Below are positions 47,364-56,202 of a stretch of 64,000 bases of DNA, in pieces. The stretch is taken from assembly GCF_018603435.1 (NCBI RefSeq), contig NZ_CP075682.1, positions 3,720,001-3,784,000 on the forward strand, in the 5' to 3' direction. The first letter of the stretch is position 1; the number at the start of each line of letters is the position of its first letter. The notes beneath the pieces are model-generated. The model was not told the DNA's origin. It ran no database searches and saw only the letters and a program-made list of their open reading frames with translations. This DNA comes from Chryseobacterium sp. ZHDP1 (GTDB lineage Bacteria; Bacteroidota; Bacteroidia; Flavobacteriales; Weeksellaceae). The translations under genes were made by a program, and so were the position numbers.

Positions 47364-47615
47364 AATAAGAGTGCTTTACTTTTAATTAAATAATTTATTT
47401 TGCCATACAATCCCTGACATAGGGTTTTACTGATCAGTTTTCATCTATATCTGTACATATATAAATGAGTTTTTTTAAAGCGCTTTATCAATATTGATTT
47501 TCAAAACTATGAAAAAATATCTCACGACGAATGGATAAAAATTGCAATTTTCTTGCAATTTTTTTGCAAATTTTGCGTTTGGTTTTTTATAAATTTGCAA
47601 AATAAACACAGAGTG
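47364..47615. promoter_or_regulatory. Divergent control region: precursor peptide (minus) and XRE regulator (plus)
   Basis: Contains two palindromes, ACTGATCAGT (47429-47438) and TAAAGCGCTTTA (47476-47487), and a minus-strand TAGTTTTG box (TAnnTTTG form) near 47500-47512. On the plus side, TTGC words start at 47542, 47553, 47564 and 47573 (spacing 11, 11, 9), so they lie on one face of the helix. TTTG at 47563 and TAAATTTG at 47590-47597 form the likely XRE promoter. Autoregulation and peptide control by the regulator are inferred. Confidence 0.6.
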
Positions 47616-47984
47616 ATGATACAACAAAAACTAAAAGACCTTAGAAAACAAAGAAAACTATCTCAACAAACCATAGCAAAAATATTATCTACAGATCCTT
47701 CCAGCTATTCGCGTAAAGAAAATGGGAAATCGAAAATTTATGATGACGAATGGGAGAAACTGGCAAAAGCTCTGGATGTTTCTGTTGATGATATTAAAGA
47801 ATCTGAGTTTTCAGAAATTGTTTTTAATGATAATTCAAGCTTTAACAATAGTTTTGGAAATCATAAGTCAAACTATAATATACTGAATTCTGTTCTAGAA
47901 AACTTAGAGGATTATATTTCTCTGCTTAAAAGAGATATAGAATTACTTAAAAAAGAAAATGAGATTTTAAAATCTCAGAAATAA
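47616..47984 (+). CDS. XRE-type helix-turn-helix regulator with coiled-coil tail
   Basis: 122 aa from ATG 47616 (an earlier in-frame start would cover the promoter box). The HTH is in the first 60 residues (LKDLRKQRKLSQQTIAKILS, then SSYSRKENGKSKIYDDEWEKLA). A Ser/Asn-rich linker follows, and then a C-terminal leucine-repeat coiled coil (ILNSVLENLEDYISLLKRDI, ELLKKENEILKSQK). It is divergent from the precursor peptide gene and therefore a candidate regulator of the RiPP unit. Phased TTGC repeats upstream suggest autoregulation. Confidence 0.88.
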   Translation: MIQQKLKDLRKQRKLSQQTIAKILSTDPSSYSRKENGKSKIYDDEWEKLAKALDVSVDDIKESEFSEIVFNDNSSFNNSFGNHKSNYNILNSVLENLEDYISLLKRDIELLKKENEILKSQK

Positions 47985-48019
47985 TTTAAAGATATTTTCT
48001 GATTGTATATAGTTAAAAG

Positions 48020-48052
48020 TTGAGAAGCAAAAGATACTTCTCAATTTTTTTT
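48020..48052 (+). terminator. Terminator after the XRE gene
   Basis: TTGAGAAG (48020-48027), 9-base loop, CTTCTCAA (48037-48044) and a long T run. Confidence 0.85.
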
Positions 48053-48298
48053 ATTTTTTGAATTGCTTTTTAAAGTGATAAAAGAAAGTGTTGTTAGTAA
48101 AATAACATCAAATATCATCTATTTTTAAGATTAAAAAGTTTAAATCTTGATTAATAAAGGAAAATTTAAAGAATATTAAATTAAAATTTTGTGTGTTCTA
48201 TAGAAATTTATTCTGAATCCAAACAATTTTATATAAACTCATAAAAACTTAAAAATTCATAAAGTTTTCATAAAGTTTTTAAAAAAAGTAAAATTACT
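48053..48298. other. AT-rich spacer with no recognised gene
   Basis: About 245 bases, extremely AT-rich, between the XRE terminator and the small-RNA promoter. It has several AAGTTTT words (TAAAGTTTTCATAAAGTTTT near 48260-48280) but no ORF or palindrome of note. Confidence 0.5.
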
Positions 48299-48328
48299 TT
48301 TGTATTTCTGAAAAATATCGTACTTTTA
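48299..48328 (+). promoter_or_regulatory. Promoter-like element of the candidate small RNA
   Basis: TTTG at 48299-48302, 18-base spacer and TACTTTTA at 48321-48328, one base off TAnnTTTG. Confidence 0.5.
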
Positions 48329-48331
48329 CAT

Positions 48332-48424
48332 CGCCTTGAATGAGGGAACAAGTCAAGGTAATAAATTTTTTTTCATCATTTGTGTTTTTAGAATCGTATC
48401 GCCTGATACGATTCTTTTATTTTT
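48332..48424 (+). ncRNA. Candidate small RNA
   Basis: A promoter-like pair is followed within 10 bases by a hairpin (CCTTGA at 48334-48339 and TCAAGG at 48353-48358), a T-rich linker, and an 11-bp perfect stem with T tail at 48390-48424. No ORF fits in about 90 bases. This is the promoter-structure-terminator order of a small RNA. No homology is claimed; its 3' end is antisense to the end of the DUF3810 gene. Confidence 0.4.
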
Positions 48425-49485
48425 CGGATCTCTTCATAATTCAGCAGAAGATCAATAAAATAGGAGTAGGTAACTGATCCTTCCTGTTGATTGCTTTTAA
48501 GGAAAAGATTATTTGTAAAGCCGAAAAAGTCGTCCAGCAATCCCTGATGTTTTAAGACAAAAGCCTTTTCATAAGCTCTGTCTTTTTTCATGGAAGGAGA
48601 ATAATTCTTAAGAACAGATTTTACAAATTCAGGATCTTTATCTGCTATAAAATTCAGCAGGCTTTTTAAAGTGAAATATTCTGTGCTGTACCGAAGATCT
48701 GTATTTTCCGAATGAATTCCGATAAGATATCCCACAAAATTAGCTTCCTGTTCTCTTGCGAAGCCAAGCTGATGTGAACTTTCATGAGCAGAAGTAAAAG
48801 GAATTAAACTGGGAGGTAATTGTGAGTTATATTGTGCTTCCGCTGTGAACGGATTGTAATATCCCAGAATTCCGGTAAAATTCATGATGTTTTTAAATAA
48901 GCTCGGCTTAAATGAATTAATTTCACAAGCCCTTTTATCTGAAATGCTTTTCGGAAGCTTTGTCTGCTGATAAAGAATTTCTTCCTGAACAGCTTTTAAA
49001 TCTTTTATGATAAATATTCCGTTTTTATCTTGGGAAGTGAGCTCTCGGGTTTCCTTACATAGCGCAAGATATTTTAACGAAAGTAATTTGGCTTTTTCAA
49101 CAGTCGGCTCTTTCTTGCTGGAAAGCTTCTCAATAATGGGAGTCTGAAAGTACAGCATCCCCCAAAATATCTGGTAACAAAAATAGAAGATGTTTATGCT
49201 CACTAACATTTTTAATAAAGAAGAATTTCTGCGTTTCTTTTTAAATGATGTAATAATACAATACAAAAGAAAAATTCCCAGCAAAATATAAAGCACATCT
49301 CCAAAGGAAAAAGGTATCCACGAAAAGATAATCTGATGAACTGCTTTCTGGATTTCAAATAAATTTTCAAAAAAAGAAATCATAATTGCAGATTTCGAGA
49401 AGGCATAAAACAAAAGAAATTGGGCAAGTAATAAACCTGCCCAAAACCTTTTTTTATATCGTATTTCTGTTTTCTTAGTGACCAC
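48388..49485 (-). CDS. DUF3810 membrane protein with HExxH motif
   Basis: 365 aa with three or so N-terminal membrane helices (AGLLLAQFLLFYAFSKSAIM and following) and a periplasmic metalloprotease-like domain: TSAHESSHQLGFAREQEANFVGYL contains H-E-S-S-H plus the downstream E-x-x-x-N/F helix. The exact substrate is unknown. The frame has only a TTG (49512) and GTG (49485) near its start; GTG 49485 is chosen, giving an 11-base overlap with the MFS gene. It lies downstream of that transporter on the minus strand. Confidence 0.85.
   Translation of the reverse strand: MVTKKTEIRYKKRFWAGLLLAQFLLFYAFSKSAIMISFFENLFEIQKAVHQIIFSWIPFSFGDVLYILLGIFLLYCIITSFKKKRRNSSLLKMLVSINIFYFCYQIFWGMLYFQTPIIEKLSSKKEPTVEKAKLLSLKYLALCKETRELTSQDKNGIFIIKDLKAVQEEILYQQTKLPKSISDKRACEINSFKPSLFKNIMNFTGILGYYNPFTAEAQYNSQLPPSLIPFTSAHESSHQLGFAREQEANFVGYLIGIHSENTDLRYSTEYFTLKSLLNFIADKDPEFVKSVLKNYSPSMKKDRAYEKAFVLKHQGLLDDFFGFTNNLFLKSNQQEGSVTYSYFIDLLLNYEEIRKIKESYQAIRF
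48390..48424. terminator. Hairpin terminator serving candidate RNA and perhaps the DUF3810 gene
   Basis: AGAATCGTATC (48390-48400), loop GCCT, GATACGATTCT (48405-48415), then TTTTATTTTT on the plus strand. On the minus strand it overlaps the last codons of the DUF3810 gene, and the A-rich side gives few Ts, so it is clearer as a plus-strand terminator. Confidence 0.65.
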
Positions 49486-50920
49486 TTCCTTTCGTGATTT
49501 TGTCAAGATCAATTCCCTGAGATTTCAATATTCCGCTTACTCTTACTGCATAGAAAGCAAGATAAGCAAAACAGATTACACCTACAATATAGCTGAAGTG
49601 AATATTCGTCATATCGGCAACATACCCCTGAATGAAACTTACAATTCCTCCTCCCATAATCATCATGATCAGGAAGCCTGAACCTTGGTTGGTGTGTTTT
49701 CCAAGCCCATTGATTGCAAGAGCAAAAATACACGGCCAAAGCGTAGAGCAGAATAAACCTACACTTGTAAAAGCGTATACGGAAACCATTCCGGAAGTAA
49801 ACATTCCTATAAGTAATGCAGTGATTCCTGCAACCGAGAAGATCAAAAGCATTCTTGCCGGATTTCCTTTACTCATAATATCGCAGATAATCATCGCAAT
49901 AATAATCAATCCGTAAACATAGAAATGAGACAGATCGTGCTTTGCAATGGCATTTACCAATAAGAATACACCAAATGCAAGATAAGGAGCTAAAAATCGT
50001 AAGATTTTTTTGAAACCTGCACTTACATCAAAAGCTTCAACCGCACCTGTCCAACGACCAATCATCAAAGAAGCCCAATATAAAGAAATATAAGGTGCCA
50101 CGTCTTTCGTTTCAAAATTTAAACTTTTTTCCATATAGGCAGGAAGGTTAGAAGCGGTAGAAACTTCTACGCCTACATAAACGAAAATAGCAATCATACC
50201 TAAAATTAACTGAGGATATTGAAAAGCAGATTTTCTGTGGTCTCCTTTTACCATATCATCTTTAGTTTCTGTATTCGTAGGTGTTATAGCGGGAAGCGAA
50301 GAAAATTTAAGCATGATCGCAACCAAAACAAAAGCTACCCCCAGAATAAGATAAGGAACTTTTACACTTTCAACACTTACATCATTATTCGCTGCTGCTG
50401 CAGATCCGAAAATAGCAAAAGATACAATGAGTGGACCGATCGTTGTCCCGAGATTATTAATTCCTCCTGCCATTGTTAATCTTTGAGAACCTGTTTCAGA
50501 AGGTCCGACTTCAATCGCTAAAGGATTGGCTACAATCTGCTGTAGCGAAAAGCCTAATCCCACAATAAATAATCCGGAAATCATTAAAGGGAAAGAATGC
50601 GTATTAGCAGCCGGATAGAACAGTAAAGTTCCCGCGGCGGAAATAAGCAGTCCTACTATAAGACCGTTTTTATAACCAATTTTATTTACCAAATCCTGCT
50701 TTAATCCCGCAGAGATCAGCATATAAATTAAAGAGCCGACTGTATATGCCACATAGAAGCATATCTGTACAAGCATACTTTCGGTTTGAGATAAATTAAA
50801 GGCTTTTTGAAAAACCGGGATCAAAATGTCATTACTTGCCGCCACAAATCCCCAGAAAAAAAATACAGTAACCAATGGGATAAATTGTCCCCAATTAGTT
50901 TGTTTAGAATAATTTGACAT
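49475..50920 (-). CDS. Sugar MFS transporter (glucose/galactose, FucP/GluP type)
   Basis: 481 aa with 12 predicted helices. FucP/GluP-type features are the N-terminal FVAASNDILIPVFQKAFNLS, GFSLQQIVANPLAIEVGP, and the C-terminal GSGFLIMMIMGGGIVSFIQG. The family imports monosaccharides, often with protons. The substrate is not fixed by the sequence; glucose or galactose is the usual assignment. An N-acetylglucosamine-kinase-like gene lies about 2 kb away, so an amino sugar is also possible. It ends coupled to the DUF3810 gene. Confidence 0.9.
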   Translation of the reverse strand: MSNYSKQTNWGQFIPLVTVFFFWGFVAASNDILIPVFQKAFNLSQTESMLVQICFYVAYTVGSLIYMLISAGLKQDLVNKIGYKNGLIVGLLISAAGTLLFYPAANTHSFPLMISGLFIVGLGFSLQQIVANPLAIEVGPSETGSQRLTMAGGINNLGTTIGPLIVSFAIFGSAAAANNDVSVESVKVPYLILGVAFVLVAIMLKFSSLPAITPTNTETKDDMVKGDHRKSAFQYPQLILGMIAIFVYVGVEVSTASNLPAYMEKSLNFETKDVAPYISLYWASLMIGRWTGAVEAFDVSAGFKKILRFLAPYLAFGVFLLVNAIAKHDLSHFYVYGLIIIAMIICDIMSKGNPARMLLIFSVAGITALLIGMFTSGMVSVYAFTSVGLFCSTLWPCIFALAINGLGKHTNQGSGFLIMMIMGGGIVSFIQGYVADMTNIHFSYIVGVICFAYLAFYAVRVSGILKSQGIDLDKITKGSGH

Positions 50921-50961
50921 ATTTGTTGAAAATTTCTGAAAACAAATATATATTATTTCTA

Positions 50962-51690
50962 TTAATTATAGTGTTGTAAGAGTGTTTTTTTTATTGTCTC
51001 AAAAGAAGATAATTTAAGATCTCTTGGTGAATCTGACGGATCTAAGACACCGTTATAATATACTTTTGCTTTTCCGGGATAACCTTTTGAATTGTCAAAT
51101 GGGAAAATTTCCTTTAATCCGATGAAAGTAAAAACGACGATAGGAGAGTTGTGTTTTGAAGAAAGTGTAAATGCACCATCCTTGAATTCATCCAGAATAA
51201 TAGAAGTATCATCCGGAACACCGCCTTCAGGAAAAATAACAATGCTGTTTCCTTCTTCCATTTTTTCGGCACATCTACGGTAGACATCGGCTCGGCTTCT
51301 TGCACTTTTACGGTCTACCATTACACAGATTCTTTTATATATAGTACCGAAAATCGGAATTTTTACCAGTTCTTTTTTTCCTACAAAACAAATAGGGTGA
51401 TCTGCACATAAAATGCACATGAGCATAATATCCATAATTGAAGTGTGATTGGATATGAAAACGTACTGTTGATTTTTGTCCAGTTTCTGATCAGAAAGTC
51501 TTGTCAGATCATATCGAAGCCCCATCCCGAAAAAAATACAGTAACTCCACCACCGTACAAACCGGTAAGCATATTTATAATGCTTTTTATTAAATGATAA
51601 AATATAAACAGGAATTCCGAAAAGGATGGTGAAGACAAATGCTAAAATCAGCATCCAGAATCTCCAGAGGTAATTTAAAACTTTCGTCAC
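50962..51690 (-). CDS. 1-acyl-sn-glycerol-3-phosphate acyltransferase (PlsC family)
   Basis: 242 aa membrane-bound acyltransferase of phospholipid synthesis that converts lysophosphatidic acid to phosphatidic acid. The catalytic H-x4-D is NHTSIMD (near residues 82-88), the substrate motif is FPEGGVPDD, and the N-terminal membrane helix is near FWMLILAFVFTILFGIPVYIL. The start ATG 51690 gives the usual length. It lies 3 bases after the GtrA-like gene, so they may be cotranscribed. Confidence 0.93.
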   Translation of the reverse strand: MTKVLNYLWRFWMLILAFVFTILFGIPVYILSFNKKHYKYAYRFVRWWSYCIFFGMGLRYDLTRLSDQKLDKNQQYVFISNHTSIMDIMLMCILCADHPICFVGKKELVKIPIFGTIYKRICVMVDRKSARSRADVYRRCAEKMEEGNSIVIFPEGGVPDDTSIILDEFKDGAFTLSSKHNSPIVVFTFIGLKEIFPFDNSKGYPGKAKVYYNGVLDPSDSPRDLKLSSFETIKKTLLQHYN

Positions 51691-51693
51691 AGC

Positions 51694-52152
51694 CTATCCG
51701 TTAAAGATTACTTTTTTCTTGATGGAATAATTTAAAACCGAAACCAGAAGAATAGCCGCAATTTTACTGATCATTTCCGGACTTAGCGTATAAATAATCA
51801 AATCTATATTATCCTTAAATATATAACTGTAGAAAATCTGGAAAAAACCGAGACTTAGTAAAGTCGAAATAAAAGAAACCATCATAAAGTAAGCGAATTC
51901 TTTTCTTTTCGAGTGCTTTCCTCTTTCAAAAACAAACCAGATACTCAGGAAATAATTGCTGATGATTCCGCAGCTTGTGGAAAAAATATTACTTAGCGGA
52001 TAATGTATCCCGTGGAAATTGGTTTCGCGAGGAAAAAACTGAGGAAGGGAAGTGCTGAAGAGTTTAAAACTCCCGATTTCCACAACCGCACTGAGTCCTC
52101 CTGCAATGATGAAGAACAAAACCTGTTTCTGACGTAGTATTAAATCTCTCAT
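51694..52152 (-). CDS. GtrA-like membrane protein
   Basis: 152 aa from ATG 52152; the longer frame starts at TTG 52230, and a TAAATTTG box lies between them, so the shorter form is preferred. Four hydrophobic helices are seen (VLFFIIAGGLSAVVEIGSFKLF, and three later). The GtrA family flips or supports undecaprenyl-linked sugars in cell-surface polysaccharide synthesis. The partner glycosyltransferase is not in the window. Confidence 0.85.
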   Translation of the reverse strand: MRDLILRQKQVLFFIIAGGLSAVVEIGSFKLFSTSLPQFFPRETNFHGIHYPLSNIFSTSCGIISNYFLSIWFVFERGKHSKRKEFAYFMMVSFISTLLSLGFFQIFYSYIFKDNIDLIIYTLSPEMISKIAAILLVSVLNYSIKKKVIFNG

Positions 52153-52385
52153 CCGATTTTTATGATATGCAAATTTATAATTATATGTTAAACCGATAAA
52201 AAAAGATGTTAAATATTTTTTTAGATTCAAAATTATTTCTAAATTTAATTTTCAGAATAATGTAAACCTGACCTGATAATAAATTCATTTTCAACTATTT
52301 GTGTTGATGGTTTTTTCTATCTTGTAATGCGCGATTAGAAGCATACGATCAAAAAATTTTACGATCACATTTTAATAATATTTGT

Positions 52386-52652
52386 ATGAAACGTCAAAAC
52401 AAATACAGAAAATTCCAGCTTCAGCAGCAAAATATTGAAGCTCTTGAAAGAGAAAATTCACGCTTCAAACGTGTCTATTCCGAGTATGAAAATATGTCTA
52501 ATGAACTATGGAATCTTGAAAATGCAACAGACGAACCTGTACCCGATGACTTCATCAATGCCATGATTCTTCAGACCTCTTATCTGGAAGATGAAATTGA
52601 GGATTGGCTGATCCGGTTTAACGATAAAAAGACAACAGACATAAAACAATAA
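52386..52652 (+). CDS. Hypothetical helical protein, 88 aa
   Basis: Not recognised. It is strongly charged, with coiled-coil-like segments rich in Gln, Glu and Arg (KFQLQQQNIEALERENSRFK), an acidic central NATDEPVPDDF and no signal peptide. It ends in the KKTTDIKQ tail. It is divergent from the GtrA gene and followed by a strong terminator, so it is a single-gene unit. Confidence 0.65.
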   Translation: MKRQNKYRKFQLQQQNIEALERENSRFKRVYSEYENMSNELWNLENATDEPVPDDFINAMILQTSYLEDEIEDWLIRFNDKKTTDIKQ

Positions 52653-52677
52653 CAATGCATCTGGAAAAAAATTACTG

Positions 52678-52713
52678 AAAGAGAGCTTTACCAATTAGTG
52701 GGCTCTCTTTTTG
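52678..52713 (+). terminator. Terminator after the 88-aa gene
   Basis: AAAGAGAGC (52678-52686), 15-base loop, GCTCTCTTT (52702-52710) and a T run. Confidence 0.8.
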
Positions 52714-52859
52714 TTTGTTCTGGGTTCTATGTTCATTTTAGTTTGTACAAAAAAGAGTACAGATTTGCTATACTATAAATAACACATATGTCATGTTCAG
52801 AATCCGTCATCTTACAAGATAAATTCATAATTTAGCATCCTTAAACTAAAATGTAAAAT

Positions 52860-53711
52860 ATGATTGCTATTGTTGATAGTGGTTCTACAAAATCCGACTG
52901 GGTAATTTTGGACGATTTTAAAAAGGTCTTTCTGAAAACAGAAACCATTGGCTTCAACCCAAACTTCATCAACAAAGAACTTATTGTTCCAGAAATTGAA
53001 AAAAATACAAGTCTTAGCACCGTTAAAAATTCGGTCACGAAAATTTATTTTTATGGTTCCGGATGTGGTGTTCAGCAAAATTGTGATATCATTATAGAAG
53101 AACTGGGTAAAGTATTTATCGGTGCAGAAATTATTGTTAAGGAAGATCTTACAGCAGCAGCTTATGCGGCTTACAGAGGAAAACCCGCAATTGTCTGTAT
53201 TTTGGGAACGGGTTCCAATTCTTGCTATTTTAACGGAGAAACCATTAAGATTCAGTTGCCTTCTCTCGGATTTCTTGTAGGAGACGAAGGGAGCGGAAGC
53301 GCAATCGGAAAACAACTGGTAAGAAGATTCTTTATGCAGAAACTTCCCGCAGATCTGTCATCGGAGTTTGAAGAAACGTATAAGCTGACCGTAGAAGAAG
53401 CCCTGAAAAATATGTATCACACTTCAAGACCGAATGCGTATTTGGCAGATTTCAACAAATTTGTGGTAGAAAGAAAAGATCATCCGTATTTAAAGAAAAT
53501 GGTTCATGATGAAATGCTTAGCTTTTTTGATTATCAGGTTCTGCCTTATATGGAATCCAGGGATGCTGAGATCAATTTCATCGGGTCAATAGCCTATTAT
53601 TACGAAGATATTTTACGTTCTGCAGCGGCAGAGCTTAATCTTACTGTGGGACAGATTGTTCAGAAGCCTATCGAAAGTCTGGTAAGCTACCACATACAAT
53701 ATATATTATAA
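52860..53711 (+). CDS. N-acetylglucosamine kinase-like protein (BadF/BadG/BcrA family)
   Basis: 283 aa ASKHA-fold ATPase. The phosphate-1 motif is near VDSGSTKSDWVIL (residues 4-16), the phosphate-2 region includes CILGTGSNSCYFNGETI, and LGFLVGDEGSGSAIG is the typical signature. Relatives phosphorylate N-acetylglucosamine or activate dehydratases; no companion enzyme is adjacent. The protein is shorter than some family members. It is probably cotranscribed with the malic enzyme 23 bases downstream. Confidence 0.88.
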   Translation: MIAIVDSGSTKSDWVILDDFKKVFLKTETIGFNPNFINKELIVPEIEKNTSLSTVKNSVTKIYFYGSGCGVQQNCDIIIEELGKVFIGAEIIVKEDLTAAAYAAYRGKPAIVCILGTGSNSCYFNGETIKIQLPSLGFLVGDEGSGSAIGKQLVRRFFMQKLPADLSSEFEETYKLTVEEALKNMYHTSRPNAYLADFNKFVVERKDHPYLKKMVHDEMLSFFDYQVLPYMESRDAEINFIGSIAYYYEDILRSAAAELNLTVGQIVQKPIESLVSYHIQYIL

Positions 53712-53734
53712 TTAAAAACAACAAAATTCATTAT

Positions 53735-56029
53735 ATGTCAAGTAAAACCCACCGCGACGAAAAGAACTTTAATCAGGCGGCTTTAGATTATCATAAAGCC
53801 GAACCTAAAGGTAAGATCGAAGTGATCCCTTCAAAACCACACTCATCTCAGAGAGATTTGTCATTGGCGTATTCTCCGGGGGTTGCAGTTCCTTGTATGG
53901 AAATCCATGATAAGCCGGAAACGGTGTACGACTACACCGGAAAAGGAAATCTGGTAGCTGTTATTTCAAACGGTACCGCAGTTCTTGGTTTGGGAGATAT
54001 CGGTGCAGAAGCTTCGAAGCCGGTAATGGAAGGGAAAGGTCTTTTGTTCAAAATTTTTGCGGACATTAACGTTTTCGATATTGAAATCAACGAAAAAGAT
54101 CCTGATAAATTCATAGAAATTGTAAAAGGGATTGCTCCTACATTTGGAGGAATCAACCTTGAAGATATTAAAGCTCCGGAAGCGTTTTATATCGAACAGA
54201 GACTGAAAGAAGAGCTGGATATTCCTTTGATGCACGACGATCAGCACGGAACGGCAATTATTTCCGCAGCAGCATTAATCAACTCGCTTCAGATTGCCAA
54301 TAAAAAGATTGAAGAAGTAAAAATGGTGGTGAACGGAGCAGGAGCAGCAGCTATTGCATGTACCAATCTTTATATTTCTCTTGGTTTGAAAAGAGAAAAT
54401 GTCTTAATGTGCGACAGCAAAGGAGTAATCAACCATAAAAGAGAAAACCTTACTCCCGAAAAAATCGATTTTGTTGCTCATACAGACATCGAAACATTGG
54501 AAGATGCCGTAAAAGGTTCAGATGTTTTCGTGGGATTATCAAAAGGAAATGTAATGACACCGGAAATGTTGCGTAGCATGAACGAAAATCCTATCGTTTT
54601 CGCATTGGCAAATCCGGATCCGGAAATTGCCTATAATGTAGCAATTGAAACCCGTAAAGATGTCATTATGGCAACAGGAAGAAGCGATTATCCTAATCAG
54701 GTTAATAACGTTCTCGGTTTCCCTTACATTTTCCGTGGAGCATTGGATGTTCAGGCAAAAGGAATTAATGAAGCAATGAAACTGGCGGCTGTTCATGCCA
54801 TTGCAGATTTAGCGAAAGAGCCTGTTCCGGAAGCAGTAATTTTAGCGTATAATATTCAGAATCTGCAGTTCGGAAGAGAATATTTTATTCCGAAACCGTT
54901 TGATAACCGTTTAATTACGAAAGTTTCAAGTGCTGTAGCGAAAGCTGCCGTAGAAAGCGGTATTGCCAGAAAAACAATTACAAACTTCGAAGAATACGAA
55001 AACAGCCTTCTCGACAGAATGGGAAGAGACGAGAAGCTGGTAAGAATGATGCAGAACCGTGCAAAAGCCAATCCGAAGAGAATTACTTTAGGAAACGCAG
55101 AAGAATACAATGTTCTGAAAGCTGCACAGATCTTATATGAAGAGGGAATTGCGTATCCGAGTCTGTTAGGAAATAAAAAATACATCAAAGAGCAGATGGA
55201 ACATTTCGGGATCAATCTTGATATTCCGATTATTGATCCGAGCGACGACGACCAGAAAGAAAACAGAAAAAAATACAGAGAAACACTTTGGAAGCTTCGC
55301 CAGAGAAAAGGAATGAACGAATACAAAGCAAAAAGATTCGTTCGCCAGAGAGATTATTTCGGTCCTTTGATGCTGAAACATGGCGATACTGATGGATTAA
55401 TCGTTGGTTTCTCTAAAAACTATACTTCTGTTTTAAGACCTGTTTTAGAAGTAATTGAAAAAGATAAAGGGGTTGATAAAGTAGCAGCAATGATGATGAT
55501 CCTGTCTGAAAAGAAACCTATTTTCTTCGCAGATACATCCATCAATCAGAATCCTACAGCAGAAGATCTGGTAAATATTGCTAAAATGGCAGAATTCACC
55601 GTAAAATCTTTTGCCATCGAACCGAGAATCGCCATGCTTGGATTTGAAAACTTTGCAGCCATCTCCGAAACTTCAAAAAAAGTAGCTAAAGCAGTAAGCA
55701 TCCTTCACGAAAAATATCCGAAAATGGTCGTGGACGGAGAAATTCAGCCGGATTTTGCGATGAATTCAGATCATTTAAGTGATTATCCGTTCTCAAAATT
55801 AGGAACAACGCCTGCCAATACATTCATTTTCCCGAATCTTGAAAGTGCCAACTTATCCTACAAGATCATCAGAGGAATGAAGGTAGCACAGGTAATCGGA
55901 CCAATTCTGATGGGGCTGAAACAGCCGGTTCACGTTCTACAGATGCGTTCCAGCGTAGATGAGATTGTAAACCTTGCCACCATTGCAGTTCTGGATGCCC
56001 AGAGAAGAGAGAAAAAAGATAAAAAGTAA
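53735..56029 (+). CDS. maeB: NADP-dependent malic enzyme (MaeB type, with phosphotransacetylase domain)
   Basis: 764 aa. The N-terminal malic-enzyme domain has LAYSPGVAVPC, the catalytic region near MHDDQHGTAIIS, and the NAD(P)-binding segment VVNGAGAAAIACTNL (about residues 200-215). A C-terminal phosphate acetyltransferase-like domain (about 430-764) is the hallmark of MaeB and usually regulates the enzyme. It decarboxylates malate to pyruvate, giving NADPH. Confidence 0.95.
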   Translation: MSSKTHRDEKNFNQAALDYHKAEPKGKIEVIPSKPHSSQRDLSLAYSPGVAVPCMEIHDKPETVYDYTGKGNLVAVISNGTAVLGLGDIGAEASKPVMEGKGLLFKIFADINVFDIEINEKDPDKFIEIVKGIAPTFGGINLEDIKAPEAFYIEQRLKEELDIPLMHDDQHGTAIISAAALINSLQIANKKIEEVKMVVNGAGAAAIACTNLYISLGLKRENVLMCDSKGVINHKRENLTPEKIDFVAHTDIETLEDAVKGSDVFVGLSKGNVMTPEMLRSMNENPIVFALANPDPEIAYNVAIETRKDVIMATGRSDYPNQVNNVLGFPYIFRGALDVQAKGINEAMKLAAVHAIADLAKEPVPEAVILAYNIQNLQFGREYFIPKPFDNRLITKVSSAVAKAAVESGIARKTITNFEEYENSLLDRMGRDEKLVRMMQNRAKANPKRITLGNAEEYNVLKAAQILYEEGIAYPSLLGNKKYIKEQMEHFGINLDIPIIDPSDDDQKENRKKYRETLWKLRQRKGMNEYKAKRFVRQRDYFGPLMLKHGDTDGLIVGFSKNYTSVLRPVLEVIEKDKGVDKVAAMMMILSEKKPIFFADTSINQNPTAEDLVNIAKMAEFTVKSFAIEPRIAMLGFENFAAISETSKKVAKAVSILHEKYPKMVVDGEIQPDFAMNSDHLSDYPFSKLGTTPANTFIFPNLESANLSYKIIRGMKVAQVIGPILMGLKQPVHVLQMRSSVDEIVNLATIAVLDAQRREKKDKK

Positions 56030-56058
56030 ACAGAAAGTTAACAATATTTGAAATAATT

Positions 56059-56090
56059 AAAAGACTCCGGATTTCGGAGTCTTTTGTTTT
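56059..56090 (+). terminator. Terminator after the malic enzyme gene
   Basis: AAAAGACTCCG (56059-56069), loop GATTT, CGGAGTCTTTT (56075-56085), then GTTTT. Confidence 0.9.
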
Positions 56091-56175
56091 TGGAAGCAAT
56101 TGTTAAAATTATAGTTAAAAATTAAGTTAAAAATCATTCGCGCGTGAAATGAAAACATAACTTAGTTTAAATTAC

Positions 56176-56183
56176 TATATTTG
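56176..56183 (+). promoter_or_regulatory. Likely -7 box of ruvA promoter
   Basis: TATATTTG at 56176-56183, 20 bases before ATG 56203, matches TAnnTTTG; no clear TTTG lies at the matching distance upstream. Confidence 0.5.
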
Positions 56184-56202
56184 GGAGTTATAAAAATTAA
56201 TA

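Noticed and set aside
54856..55326. Antisense frame of 156 codons over the malic enzyme gene
   Set aside because: It is inside a highly conserved gene, with hydrophobic, Ser/Phe-rich composition typical of the reverse frame. No promoter or ribosome site is visible.
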